Below, one piece after another: positions 49,829-60,637 of a stretch of DNA of 64,000 nucleotides (the first letter of the stretch is position 1; every line of letters starts with the position of its first letter). Under the pieces are notes generated by a model. The model was not told the origin of the DNA. It ran no database searches and worked only from the letters and a program-made list of their open reading frames with translations. Where the stretch lies: contig CAISPV010000003.1 of assembly GCA_903887485.1 (NCBI GenBank), forward strand, positions 1 through 64,000, given 5' to 3'. Origin of the DNA: an uncultured Desulfobulbaceae bacterium. GTDB lineage: Bacteria > Desulfobacterota > Desulfobulbia > Desulfobulbales > Desulfocapsaceae. The position numbers were made by a program, and so were the translations under genes.

Positions 49829-50660
49829 CGCCCTCACCGACCCCAATATGGTCTTTCTCCGCTATGCCCTTTTTGCGGGACTCCTGGCCGCCCCGGCCTT
49901 CGGCATCATCGGCACCTACGTGGTGGCAAGACGAATGACCTATCTGGCAGGGGCCATTGCCCACTGCGTGCTGGGGGGGATTGGCGCCGCCCTCTACTGC
50001 CAGGTTCATTACGGACTGGCCTGGATGACCCCGATGCTGGGCGCCATTGTCACAGCCATCGCCGCCGCCCTGGTTATTGGTCTGGTCAGCCTGCGCTCCC
50101 GCGAACGGGTGGATTCGGTGATCGGCGCCATCTGGGTGCTGGGCATGGCCGCAGGCATCATCTTTATTGCCAAAACCCCCGGCTACATTGACCCCATGAG
50201 TTATCTCTTCGGCAATATCCTGATGATCACCGGTCAGGATCTGCTGACCATTGCGGTGCTCGATGTGATCGTCATCGGCTTGGGGCTGCTGAGCTACAAC
50301 CGGATGATCGCCGTCTGTTTTGACGAGGAATTTGCTCGTCTGCGCGGGATCAGGACCGAGCTCTACACCCTGCTCCTGCTCTGCCTGACCGCCCTGACGA
50401 TAGTCTTGATGGTACGGGTGGTGGGGATTGTCATGGTGATCGCCCTCTTTACCCTGCCCGCCGCCACCGCCTCCCATTTCAGCACGCGGATATGGCAGAT
50501 GATGCTCCTGGCCACCTTGCTTGGCCTAGCCTCGGTTGCCGGCGGCCTGTCGCTCAGCTACGGTCTCGACCTGCCCAGCGGACCGACTATCGTCATGCTG
50601 GCCGGCTTTTTCTATCTGGTCGTGATTGTCGGCAAGGGGATGAAGAACAGATTGCGGTGA
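49812..50660 (+). CDS. znuB: Metal ABC transporter permease (ZnuB-like)
   Basis: The 282-residue inner-membrane channel of the same importer, with about eight transmembrane helices. Family features: YALFAGLLAAPAFGIIGTYVV at the start and RRMTYLAGAIAHCVLGGIG (coupling helix area). The segment FTLPAATASHF is near residue 215. The ATG at 49812 is chosen because the alignment-consistent start MLTYFSALTDPNMVFLR follows AAGGGCA. It overlaps the ATPase gene. Zinc, manganese or iron cannot be separated from the sequence alone. Confidence 0.9.
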   Translation: MLTYFSALTDPNMVFLRYALFAGLLAAPAFGIIGTYVVARRMTYLAGAIAHCVLGGIGAALYCQVHYGLAWMTPMLGAIVTAIAAALVIGLVSLRSRERVDSVIGAIWVLGMAAGIIFIAKTPGYIDPMSYLFGNILMITGQDLLTIAVLDVIVIGLGLLSYNRMIAVCFDEEFARLRGIRTELYTLLLLCLTALTIVLMVRVVGIVMVIALFTLPAATASHFSTRIWQMMLLATLLGLASVAGGLSLSYGLDLPSGPTIVMLAGFFYLVVIVGKGMKNRLR

Positions 50661-50749
50661 TTTTCTTTTTCATTCAGCAGGAATGAGAAAGACTTCAAAA
50701 TGAAGAAGGAAGCCGTGGTCGAATCCCCAATTCTCATGTTAAATAAATC

Positions 50750-50787
50750 TTGATAGATCTCATCACTTGACATATACTATGGTATAT
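50750..50787 (+). promoter_or_regulatory. vapBC promoter with palindromic operator
   Basis: TTGATA (50750-50755), 17 bases, then TATACT (50773-50778). A palindrome ATATAC-TATG-GTATAT (50772-50787) covers the -10 element, as expected for VapB autorepression. Confidence 0.7.
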
Positions 50788-50811
50788 ACCAGCAAAAGAG
50801 GAGGCAGATCC

Positions 50812-51072
50812 ATGAGTCAAGTAGCGAAACTATTCACCAATGGTCGTAGCCAGGCCGTCCGTTTACCGGCTGCCTATCGGTTCGATACGAGGGAAGTCTT
50901 TATCCGCCGGGACGCGGAAACAGGCGACGTGATTTTGTCGCGCAGACCCGCAACCTGGGATGATTTCTTCATTGCACTCAAGAGTGCCGAGGTGCCCAAC
51001 GACTTTCTGGACGAGAAAGATCGCAGCCAGGGAACGCAGGATCGTGATCCCTTTGAGGGGTTTGGTAAATGA
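50812..51072 (+). CDS. vapB: Antitoxin VapB
   Basis: An 86-residue antitoxin with an AbrB/SpoVT-type swapped-hairpin DNA-binding domain (AKLFTNGRSQAVRLPAAYRF, then VFIRRDAETGDVILSRR) and an acidic C-terminal tail that would occupy the toxin groove (DFLDEKDRSQGTQDRDPF). GAGG lies 8 bases upstream of the ATG at 50812. It is translationally coupled to vapC by a 4-base overlap, and a palindromic operator sits on its promoter. Confidence 0.9.
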   Translation: MSQVAKLFTNGRSQAVRLPAAYRFDTREVFIRRDAETGDVILSRRPATWDDFFIALKSAEVPNDFLDEKDRSQGTQDRDPFEGFGK

Positions 51073-51467
51073 AGCGGTACATGCTGGACACCAATACGGT
51101 AAGCCACCTGCTTAAAGGGCATCCGGCCGTTGCCAGGCGCCTGGTAGCCGTACCAATGGCATCTCTTTGCATCTCGGCTATCACTGAAGGTGAATTGCTG
51201 TTTGGTCTGGCAAAACGTCCGGCTGCTAAACAGCTTCACGTTGCCGTGCGGGAGTTTCTCCGGCGCATTGATGTATTGCCATGGGACAGCGCGGCTGCCG
51301 AGCATTACGGAACTGTGCGCGCCAATATGGCGGGACAAGGTAAGGTATTATCACCACTTGACTTGTTGATCGCCACTCACGCATTAAGCGTGGACGCAGT
51401 ACTCGTGACAAACGACCAGGCTATCAGCCAAATGGCTCATCTGGACATCGAAGATTGGACAGTGTAA
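51069..51467 (+). CDS. vapC: Toxin VapC, PIN-domain ribonuclease
   Basis: A 132-residue PIN domain. Acidic active-site residues are D7 (YMLDTNTVSHLLKG), E40/E42 (AITEGELLFG), D98 (SPLDLLIATHAL) and D116 (LVTNDQAI). These are the magnesium ligands in known VapC toxins, which cut tRNA or rRNA. The start overlaps vapB (ATGA). The next downstream feature is an IS4-type relic. Confidence 0.93.
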   Translation: MKRYMLDTNTVSHLLKGHPAVARRLVAVPMASLCISAITEGELLFGLAKRPAAKQLHVAVREFLRRIDVLPWDSAAAEHYGTVRANMAGQGKVLSPLDLLIATHALSVDAVLVTNDQAISQMAHLDIEDWTV

Positions 51468-51611
51468 CTGACGAGTAAGAATCGAGGTTTGTCACCAGAT
51501 TCCGTCCTTCCGATTCCCATTAAAACTGAAAATATCAAGGACGTCCCCTTTATGTTACCCGAATTCATTGAGATGGCGAAAGCCTTCTTCCCACTTATCT
51601 GAAAAAAGGAG

Positions 51612-52647
51612 AAATCGGGGTCAGACCATAATGGCGCTAGTTTAAGCGGTTTTTCTACGAGAAACAAGCTGAAAACATTGGCTAAAATTGGTATATTTAC
51701 CAATGCAAAATACAATAAAAACAATGCCCCTGCTTCCAGGGTTTCAGTCACATACCCTGCGTCGTAAGCCACGTTCAGCCCAGCAGAAACTTGCCGAAAA
51801 AATAGCTCTGTTGAAGCTAAAATCTTTCAAACAGATCGGTGAGGTCTTTGAAAAGTTTATCCCCCGCACCCTCCTTAAGCAGGAGCAGGACGGAGTCATG
51901 AGTCGGCGAAGGATCTTTTCCAAGGAGAATACTTTTTGGGCATTTTTCAGTCAGGTGCTGGATGCGGACGGAGGCTGTAAGGAAGTGCTCCGTAGGCTTC
52001 AGTCCTATGTCTCCGTTAAGGGGGGTAAACTTCCTTCGTCTTCAACTGCTTCGTATTGCACGGCTCGTAAGAAGTTGGACGACCAGATGCTCTCTGAAAT
52101 TTTTAAACACACGGCAGATCGGCTTGATAAAATACCAGTGTCCGGCTTGCTGAACAACCTGCTCGATGCCAAACGATATCCTGCTGAGCAAATTGCTGAT
52201 CTGTATTTCAAACGGTGGGATGTTGAACTGTTCTTTCGCGACATTAAAACAACGATGGGCATGGATATATTGCGCTGCCAAACGCCAGTGATGATCCGTA
52301 AAGAAATCTTGATGCACTTTATCGCCTATAACTGTGTCAGACGATTAATGAAGCGGCAGAAGAAGCGAGTCTCGACGTTCGAATAGTGAGCTTTAAGGGC
52401 AGTATACAGGCCCTCCGCAATTGGGAGCCACACCTAAATCAGACAAATATCAGTCGGATAGAACGACACAGAATGATCTGTGATTTATATGACGCTATGA
52501 CCAATACTCCGATCAGGCAACGTCCAGGGAGAAAAGAACCTCGATGCCTGAAGTGACGACCCAAAAATTACGCATTGCTGAACTTACCAAGACATGAAAT
52601 AAAAGAGACCGCGCACCGGAGTACATATGAAAATCGGGGTCAGACCA
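51612..52647 (+). mobile_element. Decayed IS4-type element between 17-base direct repeats
   Basis: AAATCGGGGTCAGACCA occurs at 51612-51628 and again at 52631-52647 in the same orientation, enclosing a transposase relic. Similar GGGGTCAG tracts recur beside repeats in many genomes. I see no convincing inverted termini, so the exact boundaries of the element are uncertain. Confidence 0.5.
51703..52595 (+). pseudogene. IS4-family transposase, deleted and frameshifted
   Basis: The first 145 or so residues (MQNTIKTMPLLPGFQSHTLRR, then SRRRIFSKENTFWAFFSQVL) match the N-terminal part of IS4-type transposases, but after KIPVSGLL the sequence jumps to NNLLDAKRYPAEQIADLYFKRWDVE, the C-terminal part. 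The central DDE core is deleted. Near 52350 a frameshift breaks the frame again; the next frame continues EAAEEASLDVRIVSFKGSIQ, then LRNWEPHLNQTNISR and ends in EPRCLK. A further stop interrupts RPKNYALLNLPRHE. This is a dead copy. The span is approximate at its end. Confidence 0.75.
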
Positions 52648-52737
52648 CTGTTTGGCTCTCAACAGAAGGACAGTAAAACCGTGACCTACCCCCAAGCCAG
52701 GAAACCGCGCCAACATCTTCACCCCAAAGTCTGACAA

Positions 52738-52773
52738 TCATCTGGTTCCCATGCGCCCATGGGAACCAGATGA
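52738..52773. repeat. Perfect hairpin after the DUF2442 gene
   Basis: TCATCTGGTTCCCAT (52738-52752) is complementary to 52759-52773, with a closing G-C pair and a CGCC loop. No T-run follows on the minus strand, so I call it a hairpin rather than a terminator for the gene ending at 52818. Confidence 0.5.
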
Positions 52774-52817
52774 AAACCCCTTTCCTTGTGTCCCCTATTT
52801 CCTACTATTTCCTTTTA

Positions 52818-53252
52818 TCACCGTGCCCCGCGCGACTGAACTTCCCAGCCCTTGCACGCCAGACCGACAACCTTGGGAATAGGATAGCTGCCGGTGCGAT
52901 AATGAGCAATCATTCGTCGGGTCATGCCGAGTGTTTCCGCCGCTGTAGCCAGAGAAAGATGGTTTCGTTGCATCCAGGCCCCAAATTCACGCGCAGTTGG
53001 CAGCCCGGCCTGCTCACGACACAACTCATACAAGCGGTCGGCGCCCATATCAAGACCGCCGGGCCAGTCAAGCCCATGCCCCCATTCATCCCGCGTCATG
53101 CGGGCAAAAAAATCCTGCTCGATCAAAGCATCGAAGGGAGGGGACACACAAGCTGCAAGATCGGCACGCAATGTCTCGCCAGTGCTCCATTCGATTTCCA
53201 CAACAAGGGGGCCAACTATACGGGCCGCAGTTATATTAGGCGGGGTCTTCAT
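52818..53252 (-). CDS. DUF2442 domain fused to a helix-turn-helix
   Basis: A 144-residue protein. The first half matches DUF2442: VVEIEWSTGETLRADLAAC, then DWPGGLDMGADRLYEL. The second half, LSLATAAETLGMTRRMIAHY, forms an XRE-like helix-turn-helix. The ATG overlaps the stop of the DUF4160 gene by four bases. DUF4160/DUF2442 pairs are regarded as likely toxin-antitoxin modules. The DNA-binding half would make this the autoregulating antitoxin, which is an inference. Confidence 0.75.
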   Translation of the reverse strand: MKTPPNITAARIVGPLVVEIEWSTGETLRADLAACVSPPFDALIEQDFFARMTRDEWGHGLDWPGGLDMGADRLYELCREQAGLPTAREFGAWMQRNHLSLATAAETLGMTRRMIAHYRTGSYPIPKVVGLACKGWEVQSRGAR

Positions 53253-53482
53253 GGGTTCAACCTCCGGTATTTGTCCAGATATTCTGTTTGATTCTGCCTG
53301 ATAGTATTCAACGCATCCAACAACCTCCGCGTCGGTGACACCTGCCCGGCAAGAACCTCACCGGTCGCAATCGCCACCGAGACACGGTTGCCGTCACGAA
53401 ACTCAACATGGACATGGGGCACTCCGTGCTCATTGCCATTGATGCGGATGCGCCAGTCGTTCGTTGGTGTGTATGTTGTCAT
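53249..53482 (-). CDS. DUF4160 protein
   Basis: A 77-residue protein with GNEHGVPHVHVEFRDGNRVS and ATGEVLAG, the core of DUF4160. The histidine pair could be catalytic or bind metal. The start at 53482 (MTTYTPTNDW) is preferred over the TTG at 53500 on length. It is translationally coupled to the DUF2442-HTH gene and is the presumed toxin half of the pair. Upstream the DNA is poorly coding. Confidence 0.75.
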   Translation of the reverse strand: MTTYTPTNDWRIRINGNEHGVPHVHVEFRDGNRVSVAIATGEVLAGQVSPTRRLLDALNTIRQNQTEYLDKYRRLNP

Positions 53483-53500
53483 GCTTTCACTGTAGTGCAA

Positions 53501-53886
53501 CCATTACACTGCGTCAAGATTCTTCCAAATCTTTTTTCCTTCCTCTTTTCCCGCTCACACCACCACTACTACTACTGCCACCTTCCCCGATTCCCGCCCT
53601 CTTCCTGCTACAAAGCAAGCCGATGATACCGGCTGATCTCTGATATCCTCTCTTCCTTCAGTCCTGCTTCTCCGGCAAACAGTGGCCAGCGTTGCACCGC
53701 ATCTGCTACTTCCTTGATGATTTCCCCAGGCCTCGGCAGGCGGATACTCTTGCCTTACTGATGCAAGAGGAGTGATTCGGACGAAATGGGCAGAATTCAT
53801 CATATCCATAAATATGGCGATTGCTGTTAAACATGGGGTGTCTTGCCAGAAATGTATCCATTGTCGAGTTTTGAGATCATCTTGCT
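53501..53886. other. Interval with no supported gene
   Basis: Between the DUF4160 gene and hslO lie 386 bases. They include short trinucleotide runs (ACCACCACTACTACTACT near 53562) and a plus-strand stretch around 53680-53765 reading LDDFPRPRQADTLALLMQEE before a TGA, which looks like the tail of a lost gene. I cannot name it. Confidence 0.35.
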
Positions 53887-54891
53887 TCAGGTGCAGGACT
53901 GTTTTTCCTGACAGATGTCCGCCAAGGCCTTTTGATCGAAAAGGTACTCTTTGCTGCAGAAATGACAGGTTAGTTGCACCGGAAAAGGGCCGTTGTCACG
54001 CATCTCCTTGAGGTCAGCCAAGGATAGATGGAGCAAGAGAAGATGCATTCGCTCGGCATCACAGCGACAACGAAAATGGACAGGATGTTCTTCCAGGATG
54101 TCAGGTGAAAAGGCAGAAAATTGCTCGTTGAGCCATGAATCCACCTTCCGGCCTTCCGCAAGTGCCTTGCCCAGAGAAGGCAAGGTTTGCGTCTTCTGGT
54201 CAAGGCTTGCAAAGATTTTGTCGCTGGCCCCTGGCATGGCCTGTAACAAGAGGCCGCCAGCCCCGGTTACCCGGCCATGGAGATCAAAAACAAGACTGAG
54301 ATGAATTGCGGTCGGGATCTGTTCAGAGAGGAGATAATAGTGGGCCACTTCGGAGGCAATATTGCCGGCTTGCAAGGCTACACTGCCGCTGAAAGGTTGT
54401 CTGCCTTCCTCCAGATAGCGGGTGATGGTGAGAAAACCGTCTCCCCAGAAGGGGATGAGGTCATCTCTTTCGTCAAATGTTTGCAGAGGGTCTGTCCGGG
54501 GAATGGGAATCTGCTTGAGATAGCCACGCACCTCGCCCGTGGCAGTGGCCTCGGCGACAAGGCCCTTGATTGGTCCCGAACAGTCTATTCTCAGGCCTAT
54601 CTCGTCGTGACCTTTCAGTGAGGAGGCCATGAGTGTGGTCACTTGCAGGGCCTGACCAAGAACCAGCGTTTCCAGGGGGCCAAGTCCATGACGGCTTCGC
54701 ATCTCCTGGACCAGGATGGTGCCATCAAGGATCACCCCCCGTACCGACTTCTCAGCCAGAAGAAAGGTAACCAAGCGACTGGCTTGAGTGGTTACTGCCA
54801 TGTCTTCAACCGGTGCTCCCTTGTCCTTCTTGTCTCTCACAGGTCTGTCCGGTTGCAGTTGTTGGTATGGCCGCCTTATTTTGCAAGACAA
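53887..54891 (-). CDS. hslO: Hsp33-family redox chaperone
   Basis: A holdase chaperone switched on by oxidation of a zinc-bound cysteine set. The C-terminal redox switch is present: CRC in VHFRCRCDAERM and CxxC in LTCHFCSKEY. The N-terminal domain holds RGVILDGTILVQEMRSRHGLG, LRIDCSGPIKGL and LQAGNIASEVAHYY, typical of the family. The frame begins at a TTG inside the upstream uspA gene (16-base overlap). An ATG at 54801 (MAVTTQASRLV) would give a 304-residue protein of more usual length, so the real start may be there. It may be transcribed with uspA. Confidence 0.9.
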   Translation of the reverse strand: MSCKIRRPYQQLQPDRPVRDKKDKGAPVEDMAVTTQASRLVTFLLAEKSVRGVILDGTILVQEMRSRHGLGPLETLVLGQALQVTTLMASSLKGHDEIGLRIDCSGPIKGLVAEATATGEVRGYLKQIPIPRTDPLQTFDERDDLIPFWGDGFLTITRYLEEGRQPFSGSVALQAGNIASEVAHYYLLSEQIPTAIHLSLVFDLHGRVTGAGGLLLQAMPGASDKIFASLDQKTQTLPSLGKALAEGRKVDSWLNEQFSAFSPDILEEHPVHFRCRCDAERMHLLLLHLSLADLKEMRDNGPFPVQLTCHFCSKEYLFDQKALADICQEKQSCT

Positions 54892-55361
54892 CAGGTATAG
54901 GGATTTACTGTCATGATGGGACAGGGAGCGGCCTTGACCACCTTGTCGGCGATACTGCCGAACATGATCTTTTCCAGGCCTTTATAGCCATGGGTTCCCA
55001 TGACGATCAGATTGCCCTGCCCGTTTATGGCATAGTCAATGATCTGTTCCGCGACATCACCCATCAGGACTTTAGAGTTCAGGGCCGTTACTCCCAGGGC
55101 CTTAAAGGCTTCTTCATTGTCCTGACAAAATTTATCCATCCTTTCTTCAGCGCTGGTAAATAATTCCTGCATCAGATCCGGGGCGTTGATCTGGGGGACA
55201 AAAAATCCAGAGTAATCTGCAAAACTCTGGACGACAAAGATCAGGCTCAGGGAGGCCTTGAAGGTTCCGGCTACATAAGCTGCTGACTCGGCTATCAACG
55301 GGGCATTTTCAGAGAAATCAATGGGCGTAATCACTCGTTTAATATCAGTAATTCTTTTCAT
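54876..55361 (-). CDS. Universal stress protein, single domain
   Basis: A 161-residue UspA-fold protein. The start MKRITDIKRVITPIDFSE and the ATP-binding glycine motif VMGTHGYKGLEKIMFGSIADKV with APCPIMTV near the end are clear. AAAGGAG precedes the ATG at 55361; the frame is open further to 55454 but has no good start. It overlaps the hslO frame, so oxidative or general stress control of both is plausible. It is unrelated in position to the tandem-domain Usp at 45.7 kb. Confidence 0.92.
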   Translation of the reverse strand: MKRITDIKRVITPIDFSENAPLIAESAAYVAGTFKASLSLIFVVQSFADYSGFFVPQINAPDLMQELFTSAEERMDKFCQDNEEAFKALGVTALNSKVLMGDVAEQIIDYAINGQGNLIVMGTHGYKGLEKIMFGSIADKVVKAAPCPIMTVNPYTCCLAK

Positions 55362-55475
55362 GGCTCTCCTTTGAATTGGTAAATGAATGGGCGTTGAACA
55401 GGTGAACACAGCTCTCTTTAATAAAATCTTCTCACAGCTTGTCTCTTGAGGCAAGGACTAAATCATGTTCCCGGA

Positions 55476-57677
55476 TTAGTCTCCTGTCGTTTTCAGTTTA
55501 TTCTGTTCAGAAGGAGTGTCCGTGTCGCTTTCTTTTGGCGCTGACTCTTGTTGGTCGACTGGTTTTGGCAGTTCCGGCAAGGGCTGGTTCTCTATTCTTG
55601 TTGGCAGGAGTTTGGCCACATCTGCTTCCTGGTGCAGATCGGTAAATGGGCCGACTATGGTACAGGGAATAACTTGGCTGCCAAATTCGCTTAACCCCTT
55701 GTTTTCATCCTGGACAAGTTGTGGGGCGAGAGAGACGTTCAGTGTAACATTGAGTTGTCTGCCGACAAGATCAACCTCGCCGCCACCCGTTATTTGCATC
55801 AGCTCTGAGGTTGCTGTTAAATCGTCATTATACAAGATTCCATCTTCAAGGATAGCAGTGCCGGTCAGACGGGTAAACTCTGTTGCCTCATCGTCTTCTG
55901 TCGTAGGTAGATATGTCTCCTGTCGGTGCAGGGCCCGTGCTGTTCGGATGAGCGGCAGGATCTTTAATGGCTCTATTGACCCGTTTGAAAATTCAAACCG
56001 CATCGTTCCCTTGCTATGACTCAGGATTTCCTTCCAGGTCAGGCCGTTGGTGTTGATGTCAGCCTCGACGAGCGCTTTGCCGGTCATCTCTTCCTTGCCG
56101 GTCATGTCCTGAAAGAGTGGTGCCAGCTGGACTTTGTTGATTTTTTGTTTGATCTGAATCTGGGGGACATCTCCTGTAACATCCATTCTGGCCTCAAGTT
56201 TCATGCTGCCGTCATACAAATGGGCAGTTAACGGTGCCAGTTGGATAATCCCATCTTTCCCGGCGATCTTCATCTGTACCTGTGACAATGCTGCCCCGCC
56301 CACTTGCAAGGAGTCGAGCTGCAGATCGAGTTGAAGAAGAAGGGGTTTGAGAAAATCTACCGGAATAAGAGGAGCAGAGGCCCTTGTTTGTCCTTCGGTT
56401 GCTGGCAGCACCCCCTTTTTTTTCGGGGCATAATGGTCAAGATCCAAATGATTGATATGAATGGTTGCCTCATAGGCCGGGTTGCTTGCGTTTTGTCTCG
56501 TGACAGTTCCGGTCGCGGTTGTTTCATCCACCGTGACCGTAAGATCCGTAATTTCTGTTCTCTCCATATCGCCTTTGATCAGCATCCCTGCGCTCAAATG
56601 GGTCAGCGCGTCGGCATCCTGCAGGATCGGCAGGGTTGGTTTGAGTTGTTTCAGGAGATCTGCCGACGAACATTCAGGTATCTTGAGGGTGCCATTGAAA
56701 CGGGGTGATGAGAAGTTTTCCAAAGTACCGCTGCCTTGCAGGGTGACATCTTCGTTGGTCAATGAAAAATCTTTTATGGTGATTTTTTGTGGTTGCAGCT
56801 GGATGTCACTGTTCGTTGCCAGGACGACCTTCAGGCCTCTTTTGGGCAGGGCCCTTCCCTTTATCGTCACTTCTATCCGTAAATCTTCGAGGAGCAGATG
56901 GGGGTCCTGCAAAAACAGGGTTGCATTTCCTTGCATGGCGATGTCGCCTGAACGAATAATAGCTGGTTTGCTCGCGGCCTTATTGTCCAGGGTAAGGTTA
57001 AAGTCAGCTTCAAAGGGGAACTGTCTTCCTTCCTTGAGACGACCGGTTTTAATCTGCAAATCTTTGAGCAGAATGACCTTGTCTGTCTGTCGATTCTCAT
57101 AGCGCACGTTAATATGAGTCAGTTGCAGTTTGCCAAGATCAAGATCAATCGCATTCGGGAGTAATTTTTTCAGCCAAGACTGCCAGGGGACACTGTCTAT
57201 GGTTGTTGGTTCGTCAGGTGCTTCTTCGGTGGTTTCGGTAATGGCTTCTGTTGCTGTTTCAACCGGTTCGGGCAGTTCTTGCCAATTGCTTATACCCTCT
57301 TTGCTACGCAGAAGATTCAAGGCGACGCCATCGAGCATGATGTCTTTCATGTGCAGGCGTTTTTGGAGCAGAAGAGACCAGAGCGAAAGTTCTATCTTTA
57401 CTTGCTCGCTTTCAATAAAGGTGCTTTTTGAGAAGGGTGCAGTATTGGCAAGACGTACCTTGCCAAAGACGCAGGTCATATTGAGCCATGGGGAGATCTG
57501 CAGGTGGATATCACCAGAAAGAACCAGCTCTTTTCCCGTTTTTTCTCGAACCAGATCAGTGACGAGCGTCTTGTAATCATTGGGGTTGATCAGGTAGGGC
57601 AGGGCCAATATCAGCAGGAAAATGGACATGGCCAGACCAGACAGAATGCCCATAATCCATCGCAAACATGTAGTCAT
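55476..57677 (-). CDS. AsmA-family protein
   Basis: A 733-residue inner-membrane protein whose single N-terminal helix (GILSGLAMSIFLLILALPYL) anchors a long periplasmic beta-rich domain. The opening NPNDYKTLVTDLVREKTGKELVLSGDI is the standard AsmA start, and the C-terminal part has GTAILEDGILYNDDLTA and GGGEVDLVGRQLNVTLNVSL, the conserved repeating domain. AsmA-like proteins are linked to phospholipid transfer between membranes and outer-membrane biogenesis. The last 40 residues are Pro/Glu/Lys-rich. It lies 67 bases after ligA in the same orientation. Confidence 0.9.
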   Translation of the reverse strand: MTTCLRWIMGILSGLAMSIFLLILALPYLINPNDYKTLVTDLVREKTGKELVLSGDIHLQISPWLNMTCVFGKVRLANTAPFSKSTFIESEQVKIELSLWSLLLQKRLHMKDIMLDGVALNLLRSKEGISNWQELPEPVETATEAITETTEEAPDEPTTIDSVPWQSWLKKLLPNAIDLDLGKLQLTHINVRYENRQTDKVILLKDLQIKTGRLKEGRQFPFEADFNLTLDNKAASKPAIIRSGDIAMQGNATLFLQDPHLLLEDLRIEVTIKGRALPKRGLKVVLATNSDIQLQPQKITIKDFSLTNEDVTLQGSGTLENFSSPRFNGTLKIPECSSADLLKQLKPTLPILQDADALTHLSAGMLIKGDMERTEITDLTVTVDETTATGTVTRQNASNPAYEATIHINHLDLDHYAPKKKGVLPATEGQTRASAPLIPVDFLKPLLLQLDLQLDSLQVGGAALSQVQMKIAGKDGIIQLAPLTAHLYDGSMKLEARMDVTGDVPQIQIKQKINKVQLAPLFQDMTGKEEMTGKALVEADINTNGLTWKEILSHSKGTMRFEFSNGSIEPLKILPLIRTARALHRQETYLPTTEDDEATEFTRLTGTAILEDGILYNDDLTATSELMQITGGGEVDLVGRQLNVTLNVSLAPQLVQDENKGLSEFGSQVIPCTIVGPFTDLHQEADVAKLLPTRIENQPLPELPKPVDQQESAPKESDTDTPSEQNKLKTTGD

Positions 57678-57744
57678 CTTTTTCCTTTGTTAAATGAAGA
57701 GCTGTTGCGAAAGAACCATTTCATCTTTGACTGTTGTGTCACTA

Positions 57745-59790
<2,046 letters not shown>

Positions 59791-59979
59791 TTATTTGGGG
59801 GTCTGGAGCAGCGTTCCGCCTTTGGCGATGTTTTCATGCACAACTTCATCGATAAAGATGAGGATGGATTCAGGTGGCTTGGCCGCCTCCCTGGCAATGA
59901 CCTCGGTTACTCCTTTACAGATATTTTCTTTCTGCTTTTTGCTTAACTTGCCGGCTACCCGGATGTTCACATAGGGCAT
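59791..59979 (-). CDS. 4-oxalocrotonate tautomerase-family enzyme
   Basis: A 62-residue tautomerase with the catalytic N-terminal proline exposed after Met removal (MPYVNIRVAGKLSKKQK). The middle KGVTEVIAREAAKPPESILIF is typical, with the helix and strand that build the hexamer. Its reaction is not defined by this sequence. The gene ends 7 bases before ligA. Confidence 0.88.
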   Translation of the reverse strand: MPYVNIRVAGKLSKKQKENICKGVTEVIAREAAKPPESILIFIDEVVHENIAKGGTLLQTPK

Positions 59980-60103
59980 TTTCTTCTCCTTTTTTTATGG
60001 TGAGAACCTTGTTGGATTGTTGCATACTGTTTTCAAATATACCTTGTTTTTCTTCCGGCACCAAGGATTCGTCTTTTATTTTTTGGTCGTGCTCAGCCGC
60101 ATT

Positions 60104-60637
60104 CTATCCGTGACAGCAGAACAGGTGAATCTCTTGAGGGATTTGCTCTTCTGCGATTCCAAGCTCACGGGCAAAAAGGGTGAGGTCATGAAAGCTGCAG
60201 TTGAAAACGACGGCCAGGGACGGCCGCGTGTCGGTCGAGTCAGGAGAGGGGGCAGGAGCGTTTGTGGGATGGGTGACTTTTTTGAGTAAAATCAGGAAGG
60301 CTTCTGCCGTGGTGCTGCGTAAGTTGTGATAGCTGATGTCCTGCCGTTTACAGAAGGCGACAAAACGGTGCCAGTTAAAAATAGCCCTCTGCACCCCTCG
60401 ATAGACAGTGAGCTCCCGGTTCTCATAGCAAAGATCTCGCAGGATGATCTCCTGGTAGCGTGTGGCGGCAGCTTCTTGCAAAGAGCGCATTTCCTCCACA
60501 CTTAATTGCAGTCGCGGGCCATTGAGGTCTTCCGTAAGATAATAGAATGCTGAGTGGAGGGCAATCTCCGGGATCTCTCCTGAATGACGAACGATAAGCC
60601 ATTCGTCTTCCAGAAGTTCCTGGTGCGGGCGGGACAT
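60104..60637 (-). CDS. Hypothetical protein downstream of hemA
   Basis: A 177-residue soluble protein that I do not recognise. It begins MSRPHQELLEDEWLIVRHSG and ends EIHLFCCHG. A run of about 20 residues rich in Pro, Ser, Thr and Asp (NAPAPSPDSTDTRPS) separates a long helical first part from a short C-terminal piece. Its ATG overlaps the hemA stop by one base (TGATG), so it is co-translated with hemA. The conserved linkage in this position suggests a role near tetrapyrrole synthesis, but nothing in the sequence proves it. Confidence 0.7.
   Translation of the reverse strand: MSRPHQELLEDEWLIVRHSGEIPEIALHSAFYYLTEDLNGPRLQLSVEEMRSLQEAAATRYQEIILRDLCYENRELTVYRGVQRAIFNWHRFVAFCKRQDISYHNLRSTTAEAFLILLKKVTHPTNAPAPSPDSTDTRPSLAVVFNCSFHDLTLFARELGIAEEQIPQEIHLFCCHG

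Noticed and set aside
53555..53809. Minus-strand ORF of 84 aa
   Set aside because: It ends in a run of valines from a trinucleotide repeat and has no ribosome-binding site.
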